Part shown: positions 23,164 to 32,855 of the stretch, piece by piece
Layout: each line of letters opens with the position of its first letter
Numbering within the stretch: the stretch's first letter is position 1
Source: Exophiala sp. HKRS030
Taxonomy: Eukaryota > Ascomycota > Eurotiomycetes > Chaetothyriales > Herpotrichiellaceae
Direction: 5' to 3'
DNA length: 64,000 nt
NCBI GenBank assembly: GCA_023897205.1
Contig: JAHWDD010000001.1
Span: 7,688,001 to 7,752,000, forward strand
Position numbers and translations under genes: made by a program
The notes under the pieces: generated by a model
What the model was told of the DNA's origin: nothing
Seen by the model: the letters and a program-made list of their open reading frames with translations, nothing else
Database searches by the model: none

Positions 23164-24000
23164 ATGGCAGAAGTATCCGCGTAAGTATCCTGTCTTCTGT
23201 TGTATATCGTCACTGAATTTCGCGTCGCTCTGAAGACCAGTATATACAACAGCATACAACCCCACCCCAGCGAGAAGATGAAGGCAGCTCTCTGGACAGG
23301 CACGAAATCGATCGAGCTAGGGGTGGTGCCCAAGCCCGCAATCACCGCACCCAAGGATGCAATTGTGCACATCACCCACTGCACAATATGTGGCTCGGAC
23401 CTACATATGTACGCTGGCGATATGAATAAGGTCATGGAAAAGGGGCTGATCATGGGCCATGAGGCCATTGGCATCGTCGAGGAAGTAGGGTCTGAAGTCA
23501 AGACTTTGAAAATTGGAGACCGTGTGATCATCTTGCCAGTCATTGCGTGCGGAAAATGCTTCTACTGTAAGCGCAAGGAATTTTCTCTCTGTGACCAGAC
23601 CAACCCGTCTCAGGAGTTGGAGCAGATGTACGGCCACCGCCTATCGGGCATCTTTGGCTATTCCATGATCACGGGAGGATACGCTGGCGATCAGGCTGAG
23701 TACTGTCGCGTCCCTAACGCGGATCTCACTTGTGTTAAGGCTCCAAAGAATGTCGCTACCAAGAAACTGGTTGGTCTTGCAGATGTCACACCTACTGCAT
23801 GGCACGGTTGCGAGCTGGCGGAAGTGGGCGAAGGAGATGTCGTTGGTGTCTGGGGCTGTGGTGCAGTCGGCCTCTCAATTCAACGTTTGGCGAAGTTCCG
23901 TGGGGCCCAAAAGGTCTATGCAGTTGACAAAGACACGCACCGGCTTGCAATCGCAAAGTCTTTTGGCATAATTCCGGTAAATATAAACGAGCACTCTTAG
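23164..24000 (+). pseudogene. Zinc alcohol/formaldehyde dehydrogenase truncated by telomeric DNA
   Basis: A tiny first exon (23164..23180, MAEVSA) is followed by an intron and a long exon from 23241. The zinc-type MDR N-terminal domain is complete: CTICGSDLH and GHEAIG (catalytic zinc region), CGKCFYCKRKEFSLC (structural zinc Cys cluster), HGCELAEVGEGDVVGVWGCGAVGL (GxGxxG cofactor motif) and YAVDKDTHRLAIAKSFG. The sequence then stops being protein-like at INEHS, about 265 residues in. Family members are roughly 380-400 residues long, so about one third, including the rest of the Rossmann fold, is missing. The TAG stop lies wholly inside the first TTAGG unit. The neighbouring GT4 gene is on the other strand. 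A functional product is unlikely because half of the NAD(P) domain is lost. Confidence 0.9.
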
Positions 24001-24033
24001 GTTAGGGTTAGGTTAGGGTTAGGGTTAGGGTTA
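23997..24033 (+). repeat. Telomeric repeat tract (TTAGGG)n
   Basis: TTAGG, TTAGGG, TTAGG, TTAGGG, TTAGGG, TTAGGG, TTA: G-rich strand pointing rightwards, the orientation of a right chromosome end. It runs straight into the N gap. Two of six units have only two Gs. Confidence 0.93.
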
Positions 24034-24133
24034 NNNNNNNNNNNNNNNNNNNNNNNNNNNNNNNNNNNNNNNNNNNNNNNNNNNNNNNNNNNNNNNNNNN
24101 NNNNNNNNNNNNNNNNNNNNNNNNNNNNNNNNN
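24034..24133. other. 100-N assembly gap
   Basis: Exactly 100 Ns, the conventional size for a join of unknown length. Because a telomere lies on its left edge, the contigs on the two sides need not be physically linked. Confidence 0.97.
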
Positions 24134-24574
24134 CTATCAATGACATTAATTACATCATCTCAACTCTATTCCTCATAGAAAAATGGGTGAGAAACGAAAT
24201 TACAGGATGCGAGATGTGGGGCGCGCTAACATTCAAATTTCAGGTGCGGAGGGGATAGAGAGTTAAGCTTCGGCCTCGCCCCAGGCCAATCGGCATGAAG
24301 TGCATCCTCCAAAAGAAGTGGTGGTCTGGAGTATAAGAACGGCATCAGCCTATCCCAACTTACATAGCGCCCTTGCGTGAGGCTTTCTACAGGAAAAGGT
24401 GGTTCCCAAGTCCAGCCTGAGGTATCCCTCGCCGGCAAAACTCCCTGGCTGTGCATTCTACCACGTGCAAACTGCGCCACGATGCAGGCTCCCAAACACC
24501 GGCTTGGACTAAGGTCTGCTTCCCTGATTAATTCGTCGCTTCTTCCATGCGTGACATGCTGATTTTGCGCTGCG
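24134..24574. other. Start of second contig, upstream of the HET gene
   Basis: No CCCTAA repeats at the left edge, so this is not itself a visible telomere. A 150-codon minus-strand frame (24226-24678) overlaps the HET start and resembles no family; treated as chance. Confidence 0.5.
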
Positions 24575-25627
24575 ATGCTGAACGAGCGCTTCGAGGAGTG
24601 TCCCTCGAAGAACGTAACCCACCTAATGCGCCTCTTGGAGTGTAAACCCGACGGCGACCTTGTCTTCCACGAATTCACTAATAACGACGCCCCAGCCTAC
24701 GTAATCCTTTCACATACTTGGTTACCAAACAAACATACTCGGTTGGCAAACAAACATACTCGGTTGGCAAACAAACATACTCGATTGGCAAACAAACATA
24801 CTCGGTTGGGAAACAAACATACTCGGTTGGCAAACAAAAATACTCGATTGGCAAACAAACATACTCGGTTGGCAAACAAGCATACTCGGTTGGCAAACAA
24901 ACATACTCTGTTAGCAAACAAGAAAGAAGAGGTCAGTTTTCAAAATGTGAAGGCGGGGACTGGCAAGAGCAAGGAGGCTGGCTGGAAGAAGATTCGCTTC
25001 TGCGCGGAGCAGACTGCGGCTTATGGCCTTCAACACTTCTGGATAGATACCTGCTGCATCGACCAAAGCAACAAGAAGGAAGTCGCCAACTCCATCAAAT
25101 CAATGTACTCGTGGTACGCTCAATCCAAAAAGTGTATTGTCTACCTCGCGGATGTCGATGAATTAGACCCTAAGTCTTCCGTGGAAGATCAGATGCGGGC
25201 TGCCAGGTGGTTTACGCGTGGCTGGACACTTCAGGAATTGATCGCTCCCAAGGAAGTCGAATTCTATTCCAGCAATCACAAGCTTCTGGGACGAAAAGAA
25301 CGTACAGTAAGCTCATCAACGAGATAACCAAAATTCCGGTGGATGCCTTTTGCAACAAAAAGCCTCTGTCAGCGTTCAGTCTGGCCCAGAGGTTCCATTG
25401 GAGATCAGGGCGCTCTACCGAGCGCCCTGAGGACACAGCATACTGCCTGTTGGCTATCCTGGAGGTTGATATCAAGATCATTTATGGCGGAGAGAATCAA
25501 GCATTTTCACGACTACTCAGCGAGGTGGCCCGAAAAGGAGGTATGTTGAAGCGTAACCTCATAAGCAACGCGGCGTACTAATGCTATACAGACCAGAGCG
25601 GCGCAGCCCCCAGAAGAACATTGACTC
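24575..25627 (+). CDS. HET-domain (heterokaryon incompatibility) protein with in-frame minisatellite, frame broken
   Basis: The start is ATG 24575 or, more typical for the family, ATG 24626 (MRLLECKPDGDLVFHEF). HET-domain blocks follow in order: PAYVILSHTW, then a 21-bp repeat insertion, EEVSFQNV, GWKKIRFCAEQTAAYGLQHF, WIDTCCIDQSNKKEVANSI, SMYSWYAQSKKCIVYLADV and AARWFTRGWTLQELIAP. The frame breaks at 25288-25290 (CTGGGACG). The next block, TYSKLINEITKIPVDAF to EDTAYCLLAILEVD and IIYGGENQAFSRL, continues in another frame that one extra G would join. Introns at about 25541-25591 and 25628-25676 are supported by consensus. Fungal HET domains trigger non-self recognition and cell death; this copy may be inactive. 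It lies directly upstream of a TPR frame that may be its C-terminal half. Confidence 0.82.
24718..24924. repeat. 21-bp minisatellite, about 9-10 units, inside the HET coding region
   Basis: The unit TTGGCAAACAAACATACTCGG is repeated with few substitutions and encodes (LANKHTR)n in the HET frame. Unit variants include LPNKHTR, LGNKHTR, LANKNTR and LANKHTL. The period is a multiple of three, so several other frames on both strands also stay open across it. Confidence 0.95.
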
Positions 25628-25685
25628 GTAAGTGCTTGCCTTCTCCTTTCTGTCCTTGTCCGCTCCACTCGTCCAGGCTTGGAGC

Positions 25686-26861
25686 ATGCCACCACCCCGT
25701 CAGTCACGCGATTGCCAGAGCAATTCGAAGTTGACCTATGACGTGGACATACTTATAGACGACCCAAGCCTCTGGCCCTCTACGGAAATTGTCCCATCTC
25801 TGGCACAGGTCCCGGATGAGCAACTCGATGCACCCCGCAGATTGGTCAAAAGAATCCAAGTCGGGCTTGAAAAAGATTTCAAGTTCGGCATGTTCGTAAT
25901 GAACCATCACCGCTACGATGTCGCGGAAGAGACGTTCAAGCTAGCTCGGAAAGACGCCGAAGATGCGGTTGAAAGCACCCAGGACGGCTCCATGGTTCGG
26001 CATCGTGACTACTCATTGTGCCGCTTGGGGAATTTGTCCCGACGACAGCACCGATACAACGAAGCTAAGCAAAAATGGCTCACGGCCCTCGCGTCCCAAG
26101 AGATGTTCGGTCACGAGGCATCCGTGTTCGAAACACTCAACAATCTGGGCACCGTGTGCCTGGACTTGGGCCAGCTAGATCAAGCAGAGAAATACTTCCA
26201 GGAGAGCGAGATGGGGAGAAGGAAGTTGTTAGAAGCCAACAAAGCTGACCTCCAGGCCATGATCAACTGGATCAAGTCATTCGACAACCTGGTTTCAACT
26301 CGTTACAAACAGCAGGGCAACCTGCTCGAGGCGGAAGAGGCCTACGAAAACGTGCTGAGGGAGGTGGAGAAGTGGCCAGAAAGGTCGGAACTCGGGCTCC
26401 AGGAGTTGCAAATCTGGACCGGGATTGGAAGCCTCTACCTGAAAGAACGAGAAGGTGAGACGCACATGGAGACATGCGGTCGAGCTCGCCGAGCCAAAGG
26501 GGCCTTCGAAAAGTCGCGTGACGCTTGGGTCAAAAAGGCCAAGGCGGAGTGGGCCGGGGTTGATCCTTTCGTTCTGAAATATCCACAAAGTACTGAACCG
26601 GCGTATCTGCGTGCCATCGAGGGCTTGGGCAGGGCGCATGCCCTGCTCGGCGAAGATTCAGAGGCCGCAGACTGCTTCAAGCAGGCCTTTGAGGGTTTCC
26701 TGACGAACAATCATGCCGACATTCGACTGCCGGCCGGAGCATTTGCCGTTTTCCACTTCAGTAGGGGATACCCGGAAAACGCATTGCAGGTCTTGGATAA
26801 AGCCTTGTCAGTCTTGAGGGAGCACCGTCCCCGGACGGGGAAGGGATCCAAGCTTTGCTGA
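25686..26861 (+). CDS. TPR-repeat protein, probable C-terminal half of a HET-TPR protein
   Basis: Open frame from ATG 25686 (MPPPRQSRDC) with helical repeats: RYDVAEETFKLARKDAED, DYSLCRLGNLSRRQHRYNEA, VFETLNNLGTVCLDLGQLDQ (best TPR match, followed by AEKYFQESE), GNLLEAEEAYENVLREVEKW, LRAIEGLGRAHALLGEDSEA and NALQVLDKALSVL. TPRs are protein-protein scaffolds and are common behind HET or NACHT domains in fungi. The exon would join the HET part through an intron ending at 25676, but the phases do not match as read, so it is either a separate gene or the same gene with another frame lesion. The frame ends with TGA at 26859-26861; the last 10 residues (RPRTGKGSKLC) look unlike TPR. Confidence 0.68.
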   Translation: MPPPRQSRDCQSNSKLTYDVDILIDDPSLWPSTEIVPSLAQVPDEQLDAPRRLVKRIQVGLEKDFKFGMFVMNHHRYDVAEETFKLARKDAEDAVESTQDGSMVRHRDYSLCRLGNLSRRQHRYNEAKQKWLTALASQEMFGHEASVFETLNNLGTVCLDLGQLDQAEKYFQESEMGRRKLLEANKADLQAMINWIKSFDNLVSTRYKQQGNLLEAEEAYENVLREVEKWPERSELGLQELQIWTGIGSLYLKEREGETHMETCGRARRAKGAFEKSRDAWVKKAKAEWAGVDPFVLKYPQSTEPAYLRAIEGLGRAHALLGEDSEAADCFKQAFEGFLTNNHADIRLPAGAFAVFHFSRGYPENALQVLDKALSVLREHRPRTGKGSKLC

Positions 26862-27337
26862 GCCTCCGCCGCGACATCAGAGCGCGCATGCTGGCAAAAG
26901 GACTGATCAAGCCGCCGCGAATTTGGGACTGGGTAACTGCAACAATCCTGCGTAGATTGTGGAACTTTGGAGAGACTACGACGACATGAGATACATACAC
27001 CGGGCACATAAAGCCGGGTGACTAGTGAACTTTACCAACGCCTGAGTTTGCCTGTCCTTGGACAGCACCACTAACCCGAACAAGTACCACAGAAACGACA
27101 AGCAACGACAGCAACGACAGCAACGATACCTAGCAACCACGCGTGCCACGCAGCTTCCGCCACCATGGACACCGCTCGACAATCTTCCGACCACATGTAT
27201 TCCTTGGTTTCGCCTCTAACCACACTGCCCCTCTGTTCCAACGATGGGCGAAACATGACGACCTGTGCTGAGAGTACGCCGAGGCCCCCTCCCCACCAGG
27301 ATATGATAAGAGCTTGCTCAATCTCCTACCCCTGGGT
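26862..27337. other. Intergenic
   Basis: 476 bp between convergent genes. CAACGACAG-type short tandem repeats lie at about 27102-27130. No gene seen. Confidence 0.5.
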
Positions 27338-28980
27338 TTAGACAATGAACATGAACACCAGAGGCACGACGACGACCAAGGAGATCCAGATTGGCCACAT
27401 GGGGTGGTTCAACCCTCCAACTCGGGATGCCGCGCACTCCTGCGTTGTGGGGATAACATTCCCATCGGCACAAGTACGACTCGGCCCAGCTATGCTCGAA
27501 TCCAGGATCACGCTACTGGTGGTGGAGGTGGTTGTGGCGGTAGTAGTCCTCGTCGTCGTGCCAGTGGCCGTGCTTGTCGAACTAGGCACAGACGAGGTTG
27601 TGGGCGTGGTAGACAACCAATCCGCCATGCCCGGAATGCTCGACAGGCTCACCACTGTGGTAAAGGATGGTCCAAGCGGGCCGGCCGCAATGTTCAAGGT
27701 TGTTGTGGTCACATTCGCTCTGCCGGTGTAGGCTCTGATCTGTCGAGCCAAAGAACAACGGTACAGGTTCCAGGCGAAGAGTTTGAGCAGCATGGCCTCT
27801 GACTGGATTCTCGTCAACTCTTTCTGCACTTCGATGGTTGTGTCGGAGTCTTCGGCCTGTCGTGGAAGCATGGCGGAGCTGTTCAAGAGCTCCAGTAAGT
27901 CGGGGCGAAAATACTCGAACAGCTCAATCGCCGCCGCCCTTTGGTCGTCGTTGATGGCGAAGAGAGGAATGGGGTCCGTATCAGCGTATTCGAATAGTGT
28001 TACTGGCATGTTTTCCGCCGCCATTTTGATGTACTCTGGCGGCTTTATGCTGTTGTCTACTACGGAACTTCTAGAGGCTGAGAACCCGACGTCAGAGGGG
28101 TTGTCAGCCACATAGGCCGAGAGCTCGTCGTTGAAGCTACGTGTCAGAGACCAAGGCCATGTGATTGGCGGCAGGGCGGTCGCGGCATTGGCCAAGAAAT
28201 TGACCGCGAATTGACTTACTGTCTTGAACACAAGCGCCCCCTGTCGGCTTGAAAATATAAAATTCTGGTCTATCATTCGGTGGTACCTGGCGGTGTCCGT
28301 CTGGTCCTCCCCATTAGTCCAGACCGTGCCATATTCCGTGGTGGAGGTGTTAGCACAGTGCCACTGCGTCCACAATCCAAACCCTTTCGTGCCATCAGGC
28401 CTGGTCAAGGTTCCATACAGAACCTGCCGCGCGCAGAAAGGACGGGCGGGGTTCACACTATTTGAAGCACCGACCGTCGATCAGTATCAGTATCAGCACG
28501 TTGCGCAAGCACTCTCTTGAGGGCAAAGAAGGGTGGAAGGGGTTTCTCACCAGACTAGAGTGGCCTGGTCTGGAGGCTCGGTCGATGAATTGAGATAGTA
28601 GTCGGCAAAATCGATGCACTTGACCTTAAGAATGCATGAGCTGTCGGCATAGCCATCCTCATTGACCGGACAGCAGCCGAAGGGTCCCCGGGAGTAGGGT
28701 CCCACACGCAGGAATCCTTGGACTCGGGACAGGTCAGGGTCGTGGTCCCTATTACTCCACATATGTTGGAGGTGTCTCTCTTGTTGAGTTGCTGCAACAC
28801 CAGGTCGTCTTCTGGTGGTGGTGTTGTCTCTGGGCCAGCGGCTGTGGTCGTTGCCGACGACGCATTGGCGTGGACTCCATGTTCCGGCACGATCAAATCG
28901 AGACTGGTGATCTCGCGTGGCGGCGACGCTGAGACGAAGATAGCGAAGAATAGGACGGCGGCTGAAGGCGAGAGACGCAT
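27338..28980 (-). CDS. Secreted, Ser/Thr-rich membrane- or GPI-anchored protein of unknown function (frame broken once)
   Basis: Two exons, complement(27338..28457, 28551..28980). It starts with a signal peptide (MRLSPSAAVLFFAIFVSASP). A low-complexity linker leads to a Cys-rich block (NICGVIGTTTLTCPESKDSC ... FGCCPVNEDGYADSSCI). A central domain follows with HRMIDQNFIFSSRQGALVFK, YVADNPSDVGFSASRS and MLLKLFAWNLYRCSLARQ. Then comes a Ser/Thr-rich stalk (SSTSTATGTTTRTTTATTT) and a hydrophobic C-terminus (ISLVVVVPLVFMFIV) ending at the stop, consistent with a cell-surface anchor. The frame breaks at 28686-28689 (GGGG in coding sense), where WDPTPG changes frame before PFGCC; one extra G repairs it. 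I do not recognise the central domain. The architecture suggests a cell-wall or surface protein. Confidence 0.68.
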
Positions 28981-30659
28981 GGTGCAAATGACAATACACC
29001 CTCGGCGGACGTGAGAGTCGAAGCGGTCACGTGCGAAATGAGGCTCGACTCACAAAGGGGAGGCCAGGAAAAGGGAGAAAGAGAGGGCATTGCTACTGGC
29101 TTTCTGTTTATCAATCCCTCTGAATAGGAGGCAGGGCTTGCGTGTCTTGCGCTTTACGTCATTATATAATTCATCCATCCTGATCGTCTGCGAGGGCAGC
29201 AACAGAGCTTTGTTTTCCTGCAGCCTCCGCTGCCTGAGACATGGTGGCGCCATGGATCCGTCTCCTGTTCCTGCAGGTTGCTGCCCAAAGGGTTCTAGCA
29301 CCTGGTGAAGCTAACACCACCTGCAGTTGCCAGTGATGACAAACGCTGAGCCTCCATGGCCTCTTACAGGACCAGAACCGATTTTACCTGCGCCATCACT
29401 TCTGCGCCACGCCTGCTGTGGTACCTAGGTACCGTGGCATGCAAAAGTATTTGCACACTTGCCGCTTTAATTTGCCCAACAGGCTAATCACAAGCTTCAA
29501 AACGAGATTTGAGTCAATCAAAGCAGCAGGCTATTTTAAGGGTGTGCAAGTACTTTTGGCATGGCGCTGTACCTACCTACCCAGATGTACTCCGCACTCA
29601 CTTCCGTTTGTCATCCCTATATAGATAATTTAGATAGGGGACTACGCCCGAGTATCAACATAAAACTGCCAGGTGTCCACCTTCCGGGTCTGCGAACACC
29701 CCCTGCCTGTCACCCCTGTCGGTGCATTCTGCCTGAGTGAAACCTCGCCACAGCATCGCGAACGGAGGAGAAGCAACGACTATTTTCTTGGCTCAATGCA
29801 GCTGCCCGATTTGCCGGGACTTTGGTCATGTGGCTTGAGTGACACCCGAGGTGACTGAAGACGAGATGCAGTCGTAAGCATGGTGCAATAGGCGTTCCGT
29901 GATCTGTGAAAGGCGTAAGTACCCAAGAGGCCTGCTAAGAGTACTAGGAAATCCACTGAGACTGACGTTGCCTTTCAGCCCTTCAGTTCCGAAACAATGA
30001 AGAGGTCATTTCTTGATGATTTGAGGCAAGTAGAGATCGTTGACGATAAGTGTTTGATGGTATTGCTTTCAGTTTAGTGATTGAGATTTGGTCAGTTGAA
30101 GAGGAGCGGCGGCGAGGTGGAAAAAGAGGTTGTTAGCACCTTTAAGTCAATCAGCGGTTTGGCTCCAGGCTAAGGATTCACCGCCAGCGGTACCCCGTAC
30201 CTCTCTGCGCCTTAAAACCCCCAGGATATTTTCACTGTACTCACATAGAGTCCTCATTTGTGGATATCGAGCTTGCAAAGGCGCATCTTAATGCCCCACC
30301 CAAGCTCACATTGTTTTTCAGACAGACTGCTAACCTCACGAAATCTATCCTGGTATCCTCGCCAAGCACCTACCCAGCGTCTAGCGGGGCTTGAAGTTTG
30401 GTCAGGCTCCCCTCTATATCGAAAACGCTGTTCTGTATTCCATAATTTTCCCAGGGACATCTGGCTTCCTCATTTTCCACTGGAATGACTTCCTTTCTAT
30501 CCTCCTTGAAAGACTGGAGGTGTCGCATTTTGTAGACTTGGTTCACAATCTTGCTCACAACCCTAACATCTTCGCTTTTTTGTGGGTGGTTTGGAGGGTT
30601 CCTGAGCCAGCAGAAAACATTTCCCTATACATCATAGAAACCTAGATAGTGAGGAGCGG
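28981..30659. other. Long intergenic region with a MITE
   Basis: 1.68 kb without a gene; the MITE at 29432-29569 is listed separately. Several short frames (for example 30258-30488) have no family signal. Confidence 0.55.
29432..29569. mobile_element. 138-bp Tc1/mariner-type MITE
   Basis: The left end GCATGCAAAAGTATTTGCACAC and the inverted right end (GCCATGCCAAAAGTACTTGCACAC on the reverse strand) form imperfect terminal inverted repeats of about 24-27 bp. TA dinucleotides flank both ends (29430-29431 and 29570-29571), as expected for the Tc1/mariner target duplication. The 80-90 bp interior has no coding capacity, so this is a non-autonomous element. The CAAAAGTAnTTGCACAC terminus resembles Tc1-family ends as I remember them. 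Confidence 0.8.
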
Positions 30660-32290
30660 TCACTCGGAGCTTGTGAAAGATACCATATTCGCTGTCAGCT
30701 TCCCTTCTTCAAACCAATTTGAGAAACTTGAGGTATTTAGTTTTGCAAGGACGTCAGGGGGTGTCTGTGCTTCAGCGAGTGTCGACATCATTCTTGAGGC
30801 AAGGCCTTCGTCTTCCTCTTTCCTCAACCTCCCCTTTGGTAATACCACCCTCCGAAGCCTATTTATCCATGATCGCAGTGGCTCATAATCTGAGGTGAGA
30901 TTTTGCTTTGATGTTTCCAGAAAAATGCCCTCATTCGATCCCGTACCTAATTTCAATTTGGCCAGTTGTTCCGTATCCACGTAGTTCCACTTTGAACATG
31001 GGCACGACTCGACCGCTCCTTGTTGGGTTGTAGTAATGGATGCATATCCAAAAGAGGACCCAAAAGAACGATTCGTAACCATGTATAGCCGAGTGCTTCT
31101 CACCTAAAAGTGCCCGGTGGCCATGAATGCTCTGATTCCCGTCTTGCCACGTGCCCCCGAAGATTCTTCTCGCCGCGTCCTTATCGCAAGGTCGAGATCA
31201 ATCAAAAATGCTGGTCAAGATGGATTGATAGGGTCTTCGGTCGTCATCAAATTGCCTACCGATATATCGCGTTGGAGGATACCAGTCTGATGTAGAGATT
31301 TGTAGCCTAACCTTATTAGCCGACGAACAGGATTTGGTGTAGTATTCCTTCCCTTTATACAACCTTCTAATGAGGCCAGCATTGCGGCGCGAGAACTTGC
31401 TTGATAAATGGGTCTTCCGTAGTCAGACACGATGACCCTTCGGTGGACGGGATTCAAGGGGACGGGACTGATCGTCTTTTTGGTTGGGGAGGTGGAACAT
31501 GTTCGCTTGCCCACAAAAATTGGTGCATCAATAGAGCTGGATGATCTCTTGCGTCCGATGCCCCTTGGAACTTTGAAACTTCGGCCTCTTTCAGTACTCT
31601 CAAGAGAGACTAGGGTGCTTGGTGGCAACGTCGAGTTCTCTGCTTTCCAGCTTTGGCTGAGAAAAGTCACGGCTTTGGAGATATCCAACCCAATGCAAGC
31701 ATTGGTCTGGACGTTGTCGTCGATGACACTCACCTGAACTATTTCATGGTGATAATATCTTGTCACATTCTCCACTTCTTTCTCTGTTGCTTCTCGCAGT
31801 AATTCCCCTTCTTGGTCGCGTTCGGGAAATTGCCACGAATCTTTGATGACAAGAGGAGCCCCAGACCCATCGCCTTCTCGATAAGCTTTCCAGCAAGTTG
31901 TCGCTCGGCCCACCACAGAAGTTTCACGTCTCATCAAGGCGTTCAGGACAAGTCGTTCGTTTCGCCCCTGGCGGGTGATCTTCATGTACCCTCAACCATT
32001 CGATTCCACGATGGTGGAATCAAATCCGAGCTGCTCTTTATCCATCCAGAGAAATGCTAAGACTACCGAGACAAATCGCGCGCCGTCTTTATTGATATCA
32101 AACAATACTGAAGCAATCCCGCCAATACGATCAAATTCCCACAACCTCATGATCGAACCGCAGAGTAAATCCCAAGACAAAGCGACGGGTATCCTGAGCG
32201 GCCAGTACCTCTCGAACATATCTCGCTAGGTCGAGCCATATTTTGGTGGTCATATCAAAGCCCGGATTACTTTTCAGCTCTCCGGAGTAG
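30660..32290 (-). pseudogene. FunK1-type fungal protein kinase, degraded
   Basis: Family segments are in order on the minus strand: VREVLAAQDTRRFVLGFTL, IMRLWEFDRIGGIASVLFD, FVSVVLAFLWMDKEQLGFD, VVGRATTCWKAYREGD, PLVIKDSWQFPERDQEGELL, ATEKEVENVTRYYHHE, VHRRVIVSDYGRPIYQASS and the catalytic loop HQTGILQRDISVGNLM. Then come LIDLDLAIRTRREESSGARG and finally KWNYVDTEQLAKLKLGTGSN and WINRLRRVVLPKG. Lesions: a 2-base loss in FTLCGS at about 32170; TGA at 31992-31994 where CGA (Arg) is usual; TGA at 31215-31217 where TGG (Trp) is usual; a one-base break at GGG 31113-31115; and another shift before WNYVDTE at about 30990. FunK1 kinases (PF17667) are expanded in ascomycete accessory regions. The upstream limit is uncertain. 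Confidence 0.85.
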
Positions 32291-32855
32291 GAGACGAGAG
32301 GCGGGGAGCTGTTACAACTCTAGCACCAGGTCAAGGACGAGGGTTTTGAGGGCTACATGAGTTGTTTTATATGGATAATTGGGGTGGGGTTGTTGATGGT
32401 GCCATTGTCGCCAACTTTTCGAAGGGCGTCTGTTGACAGTGCAAGTCCCAGTTCCTCACAAGTCAAGTCGTAGCCCTCGGAAAGGGATCCAGAGCACTTC
32501 CAATGGATTGTTTTGAAGGCTCTCGGAGTTAATGAGGGCCATCGTGGCTCACAGTTGGAGCATAACAACGGAAGAGGACATATCCAACATTCCAAGCTGT
32601 CAAAGATTAAACGGGTGTAGATTGGGATGGGTGAAGCAAAAGACGATGGCGTCGAGCAGCACCCACTCGGCATACCTTCCATACCTTCTACAACCACGCA
32701 CCCAGCGAGACGCGAACCTGCCAGCAATTTGTGGAGTATTGCTTGGCATTAGGATCTAAGGACCTGGAAAATGCTGCTCAGACTGCTTCGTACTTTCTGT
32801 ACACCAAACAGATCTCCCGATGTCCTTTGTGGTGCCATCTTTCATAATTTAAATC
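32291..32855. other. Intergenic, possible 5' remnant of the kinase
   Basis: 565 bp. The kinase N-terminus should lie here or further upstream, but no further family block was recognised. It also holds the promoter of the uL29m-like gene. Confidence 0.45.

Noticed and set aside
24678..24921. Long frames on the minus strand across the 21-bp repeat (FANRVCL, LPTEYVC repeats)
   Set aside because: They exist only because the 21-bp period keeps several frames open; only the plus frame has HET-domain sequence on both sides.
24718..24924. CRISPR-like array
   Set aside because: Units are head-to-tail without spacers and in a fungal coding region; this is a minisatellite.
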